From: Hydrogenophaga sp.
Lineage (GTDB): Bacteria; Pseudomonadota; Gammaproteobacteria; Burkholderiales; Burkholderiaceae_C
DNA length: 64,000 nt
Reading direction: 5' to 3'
Assembly: GCF_025699295.1 (NCBI RefSeq)
Contig: NZ_JAILWB010000011.1
Coordinates: 1-64,000 of the forward strand
Of this stretch, positions 1 through 8,791 are shown in pieces. The notes under the pieces are model-generated. The model made no database searches, was not told the DNA's origin, and saw only the letters and a list, made by a program, of their open reading frames with translations. The number at the start of each line of letters is the position of its first letter. The stretch's first letter is position 1. The position numbers and the translations under genes were made by a program.

Positions 1-63
1 CGCCCACCCCCAGGGTCATAGCCACGGAGCGAACGAAACCAACCGCACGAAGAGAGATCACAC

Positions 64-987
64 ATGGGAAAACTAGCACTCGTCGCCAAGATCACCCACG
101 TCCCCTCCATCGTCCTCAGCGAATTCGACGGACCGCGCAAGGGCTCGCGGCAGGACGCCATCGACGGCCTCAAGCACATCGGCCAGCGCTGCCGCGACAT
201 GGGCGTGGACACCTTCGTCGTCTTCGACACCCACTGGCTCGTCAACGCCAGCTACCACCTCAACTGCACGCGGCACTGGGAAGGCCTCTACACCAGCAAC
301 GAGCTGCCGCATTTCATCAGCAACATGCCCTACGCCATCCCGGGCAACCCCGAGCTCGGCCACCTGCTGGCCCGGGTGGCCAACGAGATGAAGGTCGACA
401 CCCTCGCGCACGAAGGCACCACGCTCGCGCCCGAGTACGGCACCCTCGTGCCCATGCGTTACATCAACCCCGACCAGCACTTCAAGGCCGTCTCCGTCTC
501 GGCCCTGTGCATGGCGCACTACCTCAACGACAGCGTGCGCCTGGGCTGGGCCTTTCGCCGCGCCATCGAGGACGAATACGACGGCACCGTCGCGATCCTC
601 GCCAGCGGCTCGCTCAGCCACCGTTTCGCGCAGAACGGCCTGGCCCCCGAATACGCGTTCAAGCTCTGGAGCCCCTTCCTGGAAACCATGGACCACGAGG
701 TGGTGCGCATGTGGCAGAGCGGCGAATGGAAGGCCTTCTGCGAGATGCTGCCTGAGTACGCCGTCAAGGGTCACGGCGAAGGCTTCATGCACGACACGGC
801 CATGATGCTGGGCGCGCTCGGCTGGAGCGAATACGACGGCCGCGGCGAGGTGATCACGCCGTACTTCGGCGCCTCGGGCACGGGGCAGATCAACATCGCC
901 TTCCCGGTCACGCCCGTCACGGGCAACGCCATTCCCGCGCCGCAGGCCTCTTCGGCGCAAGGCTTCCAGGCCGTCTCGCGCCTCTGA
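64..987 (+). CDS. hpaD: 3,4-dihydroxyphenylacetate 2,3-dioxygenase
   Basis: Extradiol ring-cleaving dioxygenase that opens homoprotocatechuate to 5-carboxymethyl-2-hydroxymuconate semialdehyde in the cytoplasm. The 307-residue protein matches Escherichia coli HpaD along its length from its first residues (MGKLALVAKITHVPS), with the family stretches VFDTHWLVN and LASGSLSHRF. It belongs to the class III LigB-type enzymes with a non-haem iron centre. It is about 24 residues longer than E. coli HpaD because of an Ala/Pro/Gln-rich tail. An AGAGAG ribosome binding site lies just upstream of the ATG. It is the first gene of hpaDFHI. hpaE and hpaG are not in the window and probably lie to the left. 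Confidence 0.95.
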   Translation: MGKLALVAKITHVPSIVLSEFDGPRKGSRQDAIDGLKHIGQRCRDMGVDTFVVFDTHWLVNASYHLNCTRHWEGLYTSNELPHFISNMPYAIPGNPELGHLLARVANEMKVDTLAHEGTTLAPEYGTLVPMRYINPDQHFKAVSVSALCMAHYLNDSVRLGWAFRRAIEDEYDGTVAILASGSLSHRFAQNGLAPEYAFKLWSPFLETMDHEVVRMWQSGEWKAFCEMLPEYAVKGHGEGFMHDTAMMLGALGWSEYDGRGEVITPYFGASGTGQINIAFPVTPVTGNAIPAPQASSAQGFQAVSRL

Positions 988-995
988 AATCCGCC

Positions 996-1442
996 ATGCC
1001 CCACCTCGTCATTCTCTACACCCCCAACCTCGACCGCGTCGCGAGCGAGGGCGGCGCCGACATGGGCGCGCTCTGCCGCACGCTGTGCGACGCCATGCTC
1101 GCCGTGCGCGACGAGGCGGACAAGCAGGTCTTCCCCACCGGCGGCACGCGTGTGTTCGCCTACCCGGCCGCGCACTGCGCTGTTGCTGACGGGGGTGCTG
1201 CCGGCATCGCTGCCGGGCTGGGCGGCGACTACGCCTTTGTCTACATGAACCTGCGCATGGCCAAGGGCCGCAGCGCGCTGACGCACCAGCGCGTGGGTGA
1301 CGCACTGCAGGCTGTGGTGAGGGCGCACTTCGCCGCGCAACTCGCCGCGCGTCCGATAGGTATCACCGTGCAGGTGGACGAGGGGCACGAGGTGTTCGAC
1401 GGCAAGACCAGTTCGCTGCATCCCCTGTTCAACCGAAGCTGA
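996..1442 (+). CDS. hpaF: 5-carboxymethyl-2-hydroxymuconate delta-isomerase
   Basis: Small tautomerase-superfamily isomerase (148 residues) of the homoprotocatechuate meta-cleavage pathway. It isomerises 5-carboxymethyl-2-hydroxymuconate before decarboxylation. Proline follows the initiator methionine (MPHLVILYT), as required for the N-terminal Pro1 catalytic base once methionine is removed. The gene starts 8 bases after hpaD and ends 5 bases before hpaH, so it is clearly in the same operon. Length and order fit HpaF of other proteobacteria. Confidence 0.9.
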   Translation: MPHLVILYTPNLDRVASEGGADMGALCRTLCDAMLAVRDEADKQVFPTGGTRVFAYPAAHCAVADGGAAGIAAGLGGDYAFVYMNLRMAKGRSALTHQRVGDALQAVVRAHFAAQLAARPIGITVQVDEGHEVFDGKTSSLHPLFNRS

Positions 1443-1447
1443 TCCCC

Positions 1448-2275
1448 ATGCTTGACGACACCCATATTCAGCAACTCGCGGCCGAACTCGACCAGTCCGA
1501 GCGCAGCCGTGTGCCGCTGGAGCACTTCTCGAAGCGGTTCCCCGGTATGACGATCGACGACGGCTACCGCGTCGGCCGCGCCTGGGTGGCGCAACAGGTC
1601 GCCGGTGGAAAAAAGGTCATCGGCCACAAGATCGGCCTGACCAGCCGCGCCATGCAGATGGCCAGCCAGATCGACGAACCCGACTTCGGCACCCTGCTCG
1701 ACAGCATGCTGTTCACCGCCCAGGCCGGTGCGGCGCTGGAGATCCCCGCCGCGCGCTTCATCGCGCCGCGCGTGGAGGTGGAACTCGCCTTTGTGCTCAA
1801 GGCGCCGTTGCAGGGCGCGGGCGTGACGGTGCAGGACGTGCTCGCCGCCACCGACTACGTGACGCCCGCGATCGAGATCATCGACGCGCGCATCGAGCAG
1901 TTCGACCGCCACACGAAAGTGATGCGCAAGGTGTTCGACACCATCAGCGACAACGCGGCCAACGCCGGCATCGTGATCGGCGAGGGCGACCCGCGCTACC
2001 GCGCCGACCCGCGCATCACAGATCTGCCGTGGTGTGGCGCGGTGCTGCGGCAGAACGGCGCGGTGGAGGAAACCGGCCTGGCCGCCGGCGTGCAGGGGCA
2101 TCCGGCCATCGGCATCGCCTGGCTCGCGCACAAGCTCGCGCCCTGGGGCGAGTCGCTGCAGCCCGGGCAGATCGTGCTCGCCGGCTCGTTCACGCGGCCT
2201 GTGGCCGCGAAGGCGGGAGACCTGTTCGAGGCCGACTATGGCCCGCTGGGTTGCCTGAAGTTCCAGTTCATTTGA
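1448..2275 (+). CDS. hpaH: 2-oxohept-4-ene-1,7-dioate (OHED) hydratase
   Basis: Cytoplasmic Mg-dependent hydratase that adds water to 2-oxohept-4-enedioate, giving 4-hydroxy-2-oxoheptanedioate, the substrate of the next gene product. The 275 residues align throughout with E. coli HpaH: GHKIGLTS near residue 60, [10 protein letters not shown] near 105, [14 protein letters not shown] near 160 and GGSFTRP-like AGSFTRPV near the C terminus. This is the fumarylacetoacetase/MhpD fold. The acidic metal ligands lie in the VEVELAF segment. It sits in the operon between hpaF and hpaI. Confidence 0.94.
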   Translation: MLDDTHIQQLAAELDQSERSRVPLEHFSKRFPGMTIDDGYRVGRAWVAQQVAGGKKVIGHKIGLTSRAMQMASQIDEPDFGTLLDSMLFTAQAGAALEIPAARFIAPRVEVELAFVLKAPLQGAGVTVQDVLAATDYVTPAIEIIDARIEQFDRHTKVMRKVFDTISDNAANAGIVIGEGDPRYRADPRITDLPWCGAVLRQNGAVEETGLAAGVQGHPAIGIAWLAHKLAPWGESLQPGQIVLAGSFTRPVAAKAGDLFEADYGPLGCLKFQFI

Positions 2276-2286
2276 AGCCCCTCACC

Positions 2287-3105
2287 ATGCAGACACCCAC
2301 CAACCCTTTCAAGCAGGCGCTCGCGCAGCGGCGCGCCCAGATCGGCCTCTGGCTTGGCCTGGCCAATGCCTACAGCGCCGAGATCTGCGCCGGCGCCGGT
2401 TTCGACTGGCTGCTGGTCGACGGCGAGCACGCGCCCAATGGCCTGCCGGACGTGCTGGCCCAGGCCCAGGCCATTGCCGCCTACCCCGGCTCGCACGCCA
2501 TCGCGCGGCTGCCCGTGGGCGATACGGCGCTGGTCAAGCAGTACCTGGACCTGGGCCTGCAAACCTTGCTGGTGCCCATGGTGGACACGCCCGAACAGGC
2601 CGCCGCGCTGGTGCGCGCCTGCCGCTATCCGCAGGACGATGGCCAGGGCGGGGTGCGCGGCATGGCCGGCAGCCGCGCCTCGCGCTGGGGCCGTTACCCG
2701 AACTACGCGAAGGAGGCCAATGCCCAGGTGTGCCTGCTGGTGCAGGCCGAGACGCGCGAGGCCCTGCGGCACCTGGATGCGATCGCCGCCACACCCGGTG
2801 TGGACGGCGTGTTCATCGGCCCGGCCGACCTGTCGGCCTCGCTCGGCCATGTGGGCAACCCGGGCCACCCCGAGGTGCAGTCCGCGATCGAGGACGCGAT
2901 CGCGCGCATCCTGCGCGCGGGCAAGGCGCCCGGCATCCTGACCACCGACGAGGCCCAGGCGCGCCACTACCTCGCGCTCGGCGCGGTGTTCGTCGCGGTG
3001 GGGCTGGACACCCAGATCCTCGTGCGCCAGACCAGCGCGCTGGCGGCGCGCTTCAAGGCCGACGCGCCTGCCGTGGCCGCGCCGGCCAAGGGCGCCGTGT
3101 ACTGA
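2287..3105 (+). CDS. hpaI: 4-hydroxy-2-oxoheptanedioate aldolase
   Basis: Class II metal-dependent aldolase of the HpcH/HpaI family that splits 4-hydroxy-2-oxoheptanedioate to pyruvate and succinate semialdehyde, the last hpa step. The start is the ATG at 2287, 11 bases after the hpaH stop; the reading frame is open further upstream but that part overlaps hpaH. It gives 272 residues, the usual size. Catalytic features are visible: His48 in DGEHAPN, Arg74 in ARLPVGD, and metal ligands Glu154 (VQAETREA) and Asp180 (GPADLS). An Ala/Pro-rich C-terminal tail is slightly unusual. Confidence 0.95.
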   Translation: MQTPTNPFKQALAQRRAQIGLWLGLANAYSAEICAGAGFDWLLVDGEHAPNGLPDVLAQAQAIAAYPGSHAIARLPVGDTALVKQYLDLGLQTLLVPMVDTPEQAAALVRACRYPQDDGQGGVRGMAGSRASRWGRYPNYAKEANAQVCLLVQAETREALRHLDAIAATPGVDGVFIGPADLSASLGHVGNPGHPEVQSAIEDAIARILRAGKAPGILTTDEAQARHYLALGAVFVAVGLDTQILVRQTSALAARFKADAPAVAAPAKGAVY

Positions 3106-3125
3106 CCCCGTTCGAGGAGATGACG

Positions 3126-3920
3126 ATGAACGCCGCTTTGCAACCCACCACCGCCGCACCCGCCGGCATGCACGCTGACGAATGGGCCGCGCGCGTCGAG
3201 CTCGCCGCGTGCTACCGCGTCTTTGCCCTGCTGGGCTGGACCGAGATGATCTACAACCACATCACGCTGCGCCTGCCCGACAGCGTGAGCGGCGAGGACA
3301 AGCAGTTCCTGATCAACCCCTTCGGCCTGCACTACAGCGAAGTGACCGCGAGCAATCTGGTGAAGATCAACCTGCAGGGCGCGGTGCTCGACGGCTCGCC
3401 GCACCCGGTCAACCCGGCGGGCTTCACCGTGCATGCCGCGATTCACGACAGCCTGCCCGGCGCGCACTGCGTCATGCACACCCACACCACCGCCGGCGTG
3501 GCCGTGGCGTGTCTGAAAGATGGCCTGCAGCAGACCAACTTCTACACCGCGCAACTGCACGGCATGGTGGCGTACCACGAGTTCGAAGGCATCACCATCC
3601 ATGCCGACGAGGCGCCACGCCTGCTCAGGAGCATTGGCGAGCGGCCCGCGGTGATCCTGCGCAACCACGGCCTGCTGGCCTGGGGCGCGACGCTGCCGCA
3701 GACCTTCGCCATTCTCTGGACTTTGCAGCGCGCATGCGAGATCCAGCTGGCCACGTTCTCCATGGGGGGCGCGGACGCCGCGCTGCCCGTGTCCGAAGCC
3801 ATCGCCGCGAAATGCACACGCGACGCGCTACAGTTCAACCCCCATCACGGCGCGGGGCGCGACGTGTTCGACGCCCTGGTGCGCCAGGTGAACCGACTCG
3901 ACCGCAGCTACCTGGAGTGA
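3126..3920 (+). CDS. class II aldolase/adducin family protein
   Basis: Zinc-dependent aldolase-fold protein of 264 residues (L-fuculose-phosphate aldolase/adducin family). The metal triad is visible: His118 and His120 in VMHTHTTAG, and His181 in LRNHGLLAWG. The ATG at 3126 is chosen over the one at 3120 because the GAGGAG ribosome binding site is correctly spaced only for the former. It follows hpaI in the same operon. The substrate cannot be read from the sequence. Members in catabolic clusters act on hydroxy-acyl or hydroxy-keto acids, or as decarboxylases, so a side role in arylacetate catabolism is an inference. Confidence 0.82.
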   Translation: MNAALQPTTAAPAGMHADEWAARVELAACYRVFALLGWTEMIYNHITLRLPDSVSGEDKQFLINPFGLHYSEVTASNLVKINLQGAVLDGSPHPVNPAGFTVHAAIHDSLPGAHCVMHTHTTAGVAVACLKDGLQQTNFYTAQLHGMVAYHEFEGITIHADEAPRLLRSIGERPAVILRNHGLLAWGATLPQTFAILWTLQRACEIQLATFSMGGADAALPVSEAIAAKCTRDALQFNPHHGAGRDVFDALVRQVNRLDRSYLE

Positions 3921-3924
3921 GACC

Positions 3925-4944
3925 TTGAGCACCACACCCGACTTTCAGCGCGTCGCCATCGTCGGCGCGGGCGCCATTGGTGGCTGGATGGGCGTTCGCC
4001 TGTCGCACACCGGCTGCATCGTGAGTGCCCTGGCGCGGGGCGACACGCTCGCTGCGCTGCAGCGCGACGGCCTGCAGCTGCACCAGGACGGCCAGTTGCT
4101 GGGGGCGCCCGTGACAGCCGCCACCAGCGCCGCCGCCCTGGGCGTGCAGGACCTGGTGATCGTGGCCGTCAAGGCCCCGGCGCTCGCGGGTTTGGCGCGT
4201 GCGATCGAACCCCTGATCGGGCGCCACACCGTGGTGCTCACCGCCATGAACGGCGTGCCCTGGTGGTTCTTCAACGGCTTTGGCGGCGAACGCGCCGGCA
4301 CCCGCCTGGTGACCGTGGACCCGCAGGGTGAGATCGAGCGCGCCATCCCCGCGCGGCACGTCATCGGGGGCGTGGTGCACGCGAGCTGCTCGGTGGACGC
4401 GCCCGGCGTGATCCGCCACCATTTCGGCCATGGGCTCATCATCGGCGAACCCTCGGGCGAGAGCAGCGAACGCGTGGCGGTGCTGGCCGATCTGCTGCGC
4501 CGTGCCGGTTTCGACGCCTCGGTGTCGCCACAGATCCAGAAGGACGTCTGGTACAAGCTCTGGGGCAACATGACCGTCAACCCCGTGAGCGCGCTCACCG
4601 GCGCCACCACAGATCGCATCCTGGGCGACGATCTGGTGCGCGGCTTCATCAGCCGCGTGATGCTCGAGGCCAGGGCGATTGGCACAAGCATCGGCATCCC
4701 GATCGACCAGCAGCCGGAAGACCGCCACGCGGTGACGCTCAAGCTCGGCGCGTTCAAGACCTCGATGCTGCAGGACGTGGAAGCCGGCAAGCCGGTGGAG
4801 CTGGATGCGCTGGTCAGCGCGGTGCGTGAGCTGGGCCAGATCACCCAGGTGCCCACGCCCTTCACCGATGCGCTGCTCGGCCTGGCGCGTCTCAAGGCAC
4901 AGTCGCTCGGGTTGTACCCCATGCCCGCATCCCGACAGGGTTAG
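3925..4944 (+). CDS. 2-dehydropantoate 2-reductase family oxidoreductase
   Basis: NADP-binding reductase of the PanE/ApbA family, 339 residues. The N terminus carries a Rossmann GxGxxG motif (VAIVGAGAIGGW, residues 12 to 23). A C-terminal helical domain contains the family stretch DVWYKLWGNMTVNPVSALTG. The start is TTG, five bases after the aldolase stop with little room for another choice. Biosynthetic PanE proteins are usually about 300 residues, and no panB or panC is nearby. The reductase therefore more likely handles a 2-oxo acid of the adjacent catabolic pathway. That last point is inference. Confidence 0.82.
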   Translation: MSTTPDFQRVAIVGAGAIGGWMGVRLSHTGCIVSALARGDTLAALQRDGLQLHQDGQLLGAPVTAATSAAALGVQDLVIVAVKAPALAGLARAIEPLIGRHTVVLTAMNGVPWWFFNGFGGERAGTRLVTVDPQGEIERAIPARHVIGGVVHASCSVDAPGVIRHHFGHGLIIGEPSGESSERVAVLADLLRRAGFDASVSPQIQKDVWYKLWGNMTVNPVSALTGATTDRILGDDLVRGFISRVMLEARAIGTSIGIPIDQQPEDRHAVTLKLGAFKTSMLQDVEAGKPVELDALVSAVRELGQITQVPTPFTDALLGLARLKAQSLGLYPMPASRQG

Positions 4945-4984
4945 TCCGCTGGCGGCGGGGGGTCGCGCACAGAAGAATCGGACC

Positions 4985-5800
4985 ATGCCCACCACCTGGA
5001 CCCTGGACGCACCCGCGGCCGGCATCACCCTCCCGGCCACGGCCGTGCAGGGCCTGCTCGATTGCGCGAGCGCACCGCCCAGCGCCGCCACCCTGCTGCG
5101 CACCATCGACGCCGTGGTGCCGGTCGAATACCTTTCGCTCGTGCACTTCCGCCGCGACACGCCCGAGCTGATCGAGGGCAGTGCGCGCCATACGCACGAC
5201 CGCGACGTGGTGGCCGAGTGTTTCGCCATCTACCGGCGCAGCTACTGGCGCAGCGACACCGTCATGCGCCTGGCCGACCATGCGGCCCGCCGCCCGGCGC
5301 GTGAGGTGGCCGTGCTGCACTGCCGCGCAGACGAACTGCCCGTGGCGGGCTGGCGCAACGACATCTACGTGCGCGAGCGTCTCACCGAGCGCTTCACGCT
5401 GCTGCACGCACCGGCCAGCGGCGCGGTGCAGGCCATCCATCTCTACCGCGACCTGCGCCAGGGCCTGTTCCAGCCTTGCGAGATCGAGCGCCTGCTAGGC
5501 CTGGCGCCGTTGCTGCGGCAGGCGCACCAGGCCGCGCTGGCCAGCCACGCCATCGCTGTCGACCGCAGCGCGCAGGTCGCGCAGTCGCGCCAGCGCCTGT
5601 TGCGGCTGGCACCCGCACTCTCGCCGCGCGAGGCCGAGGTGGTGGCGCGCATCGCCTGCGGACTCAGCGCCGACGGCATCGCGGCCGATCTCGACGTGGC
5701 GCCCTCGACCGTGGTGACGTTGCGCAAACGGGCGTACCTCAAGCTGGCCGATGTCGGCTTGCCGGCGGACCGGTTGCGGCTGGCACGCTGGTTGGGCTAG
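4985..5800 (+). CDS. LuxR-family transcriptional regulator
   Basis: DNA-binding regulator of 271 residues. The C-terminal GerE/LuxR helix-turn-helix spans about residues 212 to 254 (LSPREAEVVARIACGLS, then STVVTLRKRAYLKL). The N-terminal 200 residues match no sensor domain I can name and may bind a ligand. The ATG at 4985 follows panE-like by 40 bases. It is the only regulator in the hpa-side cluster and the likely controller of the upstream hpa genes and/or the downstream oxygenase. No HpaR (MarR) or HpaA (AraC) gene is present here, which is unusual for hpa loci. Confidence 0.85.
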   Translation: MPTTWTLDAPAAGITLPATAVQGLLDCASAPPSAATLLRTIDAVVPVEYLSLVHFRRDTPELIEGSARHTHDRDVVAECFAIYRRSYWRSDTVMRLADHAARRPAREVAVLHCRADELPVAGWRNDIYVRERLTERFTLLHAPASGAVQAIHLYRDLRQGLFQPCEIERLLGLAPLLRQAHQAALASHAIAVDRSAQVAQSRQRLLRLAPALSPREAEVVARIACGLSADGIAADLDVAPSTVVTLRKRAYLKLADVGLPADRLRLARWLG

Positions 5801-5843
5801 GTTTCCACGGACTCGCCGCGGCCCGCAAGAGACCGCGTCCATC

Positions 5844-5856
5844 CCCCCTGAGGGGG
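5844..5856. repeat. REP-like palindrome CCCCC-TGA-GGGGG
   Basis: A GC-rich palindrome sits in the 118-base gap between the LuxR-type gene and the Rieske oxygenase. It resembles the element at 8702 (CCCCCT...AGGGGG preceded by CGCGTCC or a near variant) and looks like one of the dispersed extragenic palindromes common in Comamonadaceae genomes. The rest of this gap shows only a ribosome binding site (AAGGAG) before the next ATG. Confidence 0.5.
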
Positions 5857-5918
5857 ACAAGCCCCGCACCCATGCCACCTAGCATGGGCCTCCATCCCCA
5901 CAAGAAGGAGACAGGACC

Positions 5919-7004
5919 ATGTGGCTGCGCAATTGCTGGTACGTCATCGCCTGGGACCATGAGATCCCGGCGGCCGATGCGCCGCAACTCTTCACCCGCA
6001 CCGTGCTCGGCGAGCCGGTGCTGGTCTACCGCACGCAGGCGGGCGAGCTGGTGGCGCTGGAAGACCGCTGCTGCCACCGGCACGCACCGCTCTCGGTGGG
6101 CAAGCGCGAGGGCGACTGCGTGCGCTGCGGCTACCACGGCCTGAAGTTCGACCCGCAGGGCCGCTGCGTGGAGGCGCCGGGCATCGAAGTCGTGCCGGCG
6201 CGCGCGCGTGTGCGCCGCTACCCGGTGGCGCTGAAGAACCGCTGGGTGTTCGTGTGGATGGGCGAGCCCGCGCTGGCCGACACCGCGCTGCTGCCCGACA
6301 ACTTCAGCTGCGATTCCCCCGAGTGGCACAACAAGCCCGGTTACCTGCACTACGACACACCCTACCTGCTGATTGCCGACAACCTGCTCGATTTCTCGCA
6401 CCTGAGCTATGTGCACGAGAAATCGCTGGGCGGCTCCACGCGCATCGCGCAGTCACGACCTGTCATCGAACCGGTGCCTGGCGCCACGCCCGACTGGCCG
6501 CAGATGGGCATCAAGGTCTCGCGCCACGTCAGTGACGTGCCCGCGCCGCCGTTCTACCAGCGCTTCCGCCGCTTCGACACGAACCTGGACCGCTGGTTCG
6601 TCTACGAATTCCTGCTGCCCGGCACGCTGCTGATGCACTCGGGCGGGCGGCCGACGGGTACCGCGCCGGACGCACCCGGCCCGTCGGTGCGGCTGCATTC
6701 CTGCCAGACGCTCACGCCCGAGACCGCCACCACCACGCACTACTTCTTCCAGCAGTCGCACCGGGTCGGCGAGGGCGACGGGACCGTGACCGAGAGCATC
6801 TACAACAGCCTGGTGGGCGCCTTCAACGAAGACCGCGACATGATCACCGCGCAGCACCGCAACATCCAGCTCAATCCCACGCTGCCCATGATGCCGCTGG
6901 CCATGGACGGCGCGCTGATCCAGTTCCGCCGTCTGCTGGAGGCGCGCGTGCGCGCCGAGCAGCAGGCGCAGAGCCCGTCCCCGCAACCGGCCACCGTGGC
7001 CTGA
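5919..7004 (+). CDS. Rieske non-haem iron oxygenase, VanA-like
   Basis: Aromatic ring-hydroxylating/O-demethylating oxygenase subunit of 361 residues. The Rieske [2Fe-2S] ligands are Cys51/His53 (RCCHRH) and Cys70/His73 (CVRCGYHG). The catalytic domain holds the mononuclear iron motif DNLLDFSHLSYVH. Size and motifs fit the vanillate O-demethylase (VanA)/phthalate oxygenase family. No VanB-type reductase gene is adjacent, so electrons must come from a partner encoded elsewhere. Its place between hpa genes and a TRAP binding protein suggests a methoxylated arylacetate such as homovanillate as substrate, which is inference. Confidence 0.88.
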   Translation: MWLRNCWYVIAWDHEIPAADAPQLFTRTVLGEPVLVYRTQAGELVALEDRCCHRHAPLSVGKREGDCVRCGYHGLKFDPQGRCVEAPGIEVVPARARVRRYPVALKNRWVFVWMGEPALADTALLPDNFSCDSPEWHNKPGYLHYDTPYLLIADNLLDFSHLSYVHEKSLGGSTRIAQSRPVIEPVPGATPDWPQMGIKVSRHVSDVPAPPFYQRFRRFDTNLDRWFVYEFLLPGTLLMHSGGRPTGTAPDAPGPSVRLHSCQTLTPETATTTHYFFQQSHRVGEGDGTVTESIYNSLVGAFNEDRDMITAQHRNIQLNPTLPMMPLAMDGALIQFRRLLEARVRAEQQAQSPSPQPATVA

Positions 7005-7032
7005 CCCCTTTCACCACAACGACCCTGGAGAC

Positions 7033-8043
7033 ATGCCCATGACCCGCAAGATACTCACCCTCGCCGCATTGCTGGCCCTCGGCGGCCACGCCGCTGCGCA
7101 GACCGTGCTCAACGTCTCGACCTGGCTGCCGCCCTCGCACGGTGCCACCGTGGCGCAGAACCAGTGGTGCGAAGCCGTGGAGAAGGAGAGCAAGGGCAGC
7201 GTCAAGTGCAATCTGCTGCCCAAGGCCGTGTCCGCGCCGCCCGGCACCTTCGACGCGGTGCGCGATGGCCTGGCCGATGTGTCCTACACGGTGGACGGCT
7301 ACACGCCCGGGCGCTTCGTGTTCACGCAGGTGGCCGAGTTCCCCTTCCTGGGCGACAGCTCCACCGCCACCAGCGTGGCCTACCAGCGCATCTACGACAA
7401 GTACTTCGCGCCGCTGGGCGAGCACCGTGGCGTAAAGACGCTGGCCGTGTTCACGCACGGCCCGGGCATCATCTTCACGGTGAAGCAGCCGGTGACGAGC
7501 GCCGCCGAGGCCGCCAGACTCAAGTTCCGCATCGGCGGCGGCAACATCAACGAACTCTCCAAGCTCATGGGCTGGAACACCACGCTCAAGCCCGCCACCG
7601 AGTCCTTCGAACTGCTTTCCACCGGCGTGATGGACGGCACCTTCTTCCCCGACGAGTCGCTGCAGTCCATGCGCCTGGGCATGGTGAAGTACGCCACCAC
7701 CTTCCCTGGCGGGCTCTACAACACCAGCTTCGTCTTCATGATGAACAAGGCCAGATACGACGCGCTGTCGGCCTCCGACAAGGCGGCGGTCGACAAGGTC
7801 TCGGGCGAGGCCGCGGCACGCCTGTTTGCCGCGGGCTGGGACCGCACCGACGCGGCGTCGCGCGAGATCCAGAAGACCACCGGCGTGCAGCGCCAGATGG
7901 CCAGCGAGGCCTTCATCAACGACGTGAAGGCCCGCCAGGCGCAGCTGGAGGACAAGTGGGTGGCGGCGGCCGAGGCGCGCGGCCTGAAGAACGCGCGCGC
8001 CGTGCTGGCGGAGTTCCGGGCGGAGACGCAGAAGCTCAAGTGA
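7033..8043 (+). CDS. TRAP transporter solute-binding protein, DctP family
   Basis: Periplasmic substrate-binding protein of about 336 residues with a signal peptide (basic MTRK, hydrophobic LAALLAL, cleavage after AAAQ). DctP-family features are present: the LNVSTWLPPSH opening and the MDGTFFPDESLQS segment in the hinge region. A second in-frame ATG at 7039 is equally possible as start. No dctQ or dctM permease gene is adjacent, so this is an orphan binding protein. It is probably co-transcribed with the Rieske oxygenase 28 bases upstream and may bring its aromatic acid substrate to a permease encoded elsewhere. Confidence 0.9.
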   Translation: MPMTRKILTLAALLALGGHAAAQTVLNVSTWLPPSHGATVAQNQWCEAVEKESKGSVKCNLLPKAVSAPPGTFDAVRDGLADVSYTVDGYTPGRFVFTQVAEFPFLGDSSTATSVAYQRIYDKYFAPLGEHRGVKTLAVFTHGPGIIFTVKQPVTSAAEAARLKFRIGGGNINELSKLMGWNTTLKPATESFELLSTGVMDGTFFPDESLQSMRLGMVKYATTFPGGLYNTSFVFMMNKARYDALSASDKAAVDKVSGEAAARLFAAGWDRTDAASREIQKTTGVQRQMASEAFINDVKARQAQLEDKWVAAAEARGLKNARAVLAEFRAETQKLK

Positions 8044-8664
8044 TCAGCCCGCCAGCGCGGGAAACAGCTTCACCAGCCCGGTGGCCATGACCTCGACCGA
8101 CAGGGCGGCGAGGATCAGGCCCATGAGGCGCGTCATCACGTTGATGCCCGTCTGTCCGAGAAAGCGCGCAATCGGTTCGGCGAGCGCGAAGCAGATCGCG
8201 GTGGCCAGCGCGATCACCACACCGTAGCCCACCAGCGCGGCGTGCTGGAAGAAGGTCTTGGCCTGGTCGGCGTAGATCACCACGGTGGACATGGTGGCCG
8301 GCCCCGTGAGCAGGGGAATGGCCAGCGGCACCACGGCGATGGAGGCCCGCGACGAGGCGTCGCTCACCTCCTGTTCGGTGGCCTTGGCCTCGGCAGGACG
8401 GGCGTTGAGCATGGACAGGGCCGAGGTCAGCAGCAGCATGCCACCACCCACCTGGAAGCTGGCCAGCGAGATGCTGAAGAACTCGAGGATCTGCAGACCG
8501 ATGACGGCGCAGGTGGCGATGACCGCAAACGCGCTGAACGCGGAGATCATCACCGTGCGCCGCCGCTGCTTGCGCGAAAAGCCCTGCGTGTAGTGGATGA
8601 AGAACGGCACGATCGCCAGCGGGTTGACGATGGCCAGCAGGGTGATGAGCGGCTTGAAATCCAT
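8044..8664 (-). CDS. MarC family integral membrane protein
   Basis: Inner-membrane protein of 206 residues with about six hydrophobic segments. MarC (UPF0056) stretches are visible: LLAIVNPLAIVPFF at the N terminus, LLLTSALSML, VVPLAIPLLTGPATMSTVV in the middle and MTRLMGLILAALSVEVMATG at the end. The function of MarC proteins is unsettled. It converges on the TRAP gene with stops directly abutting and no room for a separate terminator. Confidence 0.9.
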   Translation of the reverse strand: MDFKPLITLLAIVNPLAIVPFFIHYTQGFSRKQRRRTVMISAFSAFAVIATCAVIGLQILEFFSISLASFQVGGGMLLLTSALSMLNARPAEAKATEQEVSDASSRASIAVVPLAIPLLTGPATMSTVVIYADQAKTFFQHAALVGYGVVIALATAICFALAEPIARFLGQTGINVMTRLMGLILAALSVEVMATGLVKLFPALAG

Positions 8665-8701
8665 GATGGATTGTGGCCCACCCCCGCCGCGCTGCGCGCG
8701 T

Positions 8702-8744
8702 CCCCCTCAAGGGGGCGCACGCTGGGACCGGCGAAGCCGGGTCC
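8702..8744. repeat. REP-like extragenic palindromic element
   Basis: In the 127-base gap between marC and the MaoC gene lies a CCCCCT-CA-AGGGGG palindrome (8702 to 8715). A second stem follows (GGACCGGC, loop GAA, GCCGGGTCC, 8725 to 8744), flanked by GCGCTGCGCGCG-type sequence. This two-hairpin unit looks like the dispersed REP-type repeats of Comamonadaceae genomes and resembles the element at 5844. It may act as a weak transcript end or an mRNA stabiliser. Confidence 0.6.
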
Positions 8745-8791
8745 TTACGTGCCCTGGATGATGCACCTCGCGCAGCGGCGGAGCGTGCGGG

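Noticed and set aside
1..63. Tail of an upstream coding sequence
   Set aside because: One frame ends in TAG at 21, but only six codons are visible and cannot be assigned.
73..960. Long open frame on the minus strand across hpaD
   Set aside because: It mirrors the hpaD codons, is Arg/His/Val/Gly-rich without motifs, and reflects high GC at third positions.
5801..5918. Promoter for the VanA-like gene
   Set aside because: No convincing -35/-10 pair; only a palindrome and a ribosome binding site.
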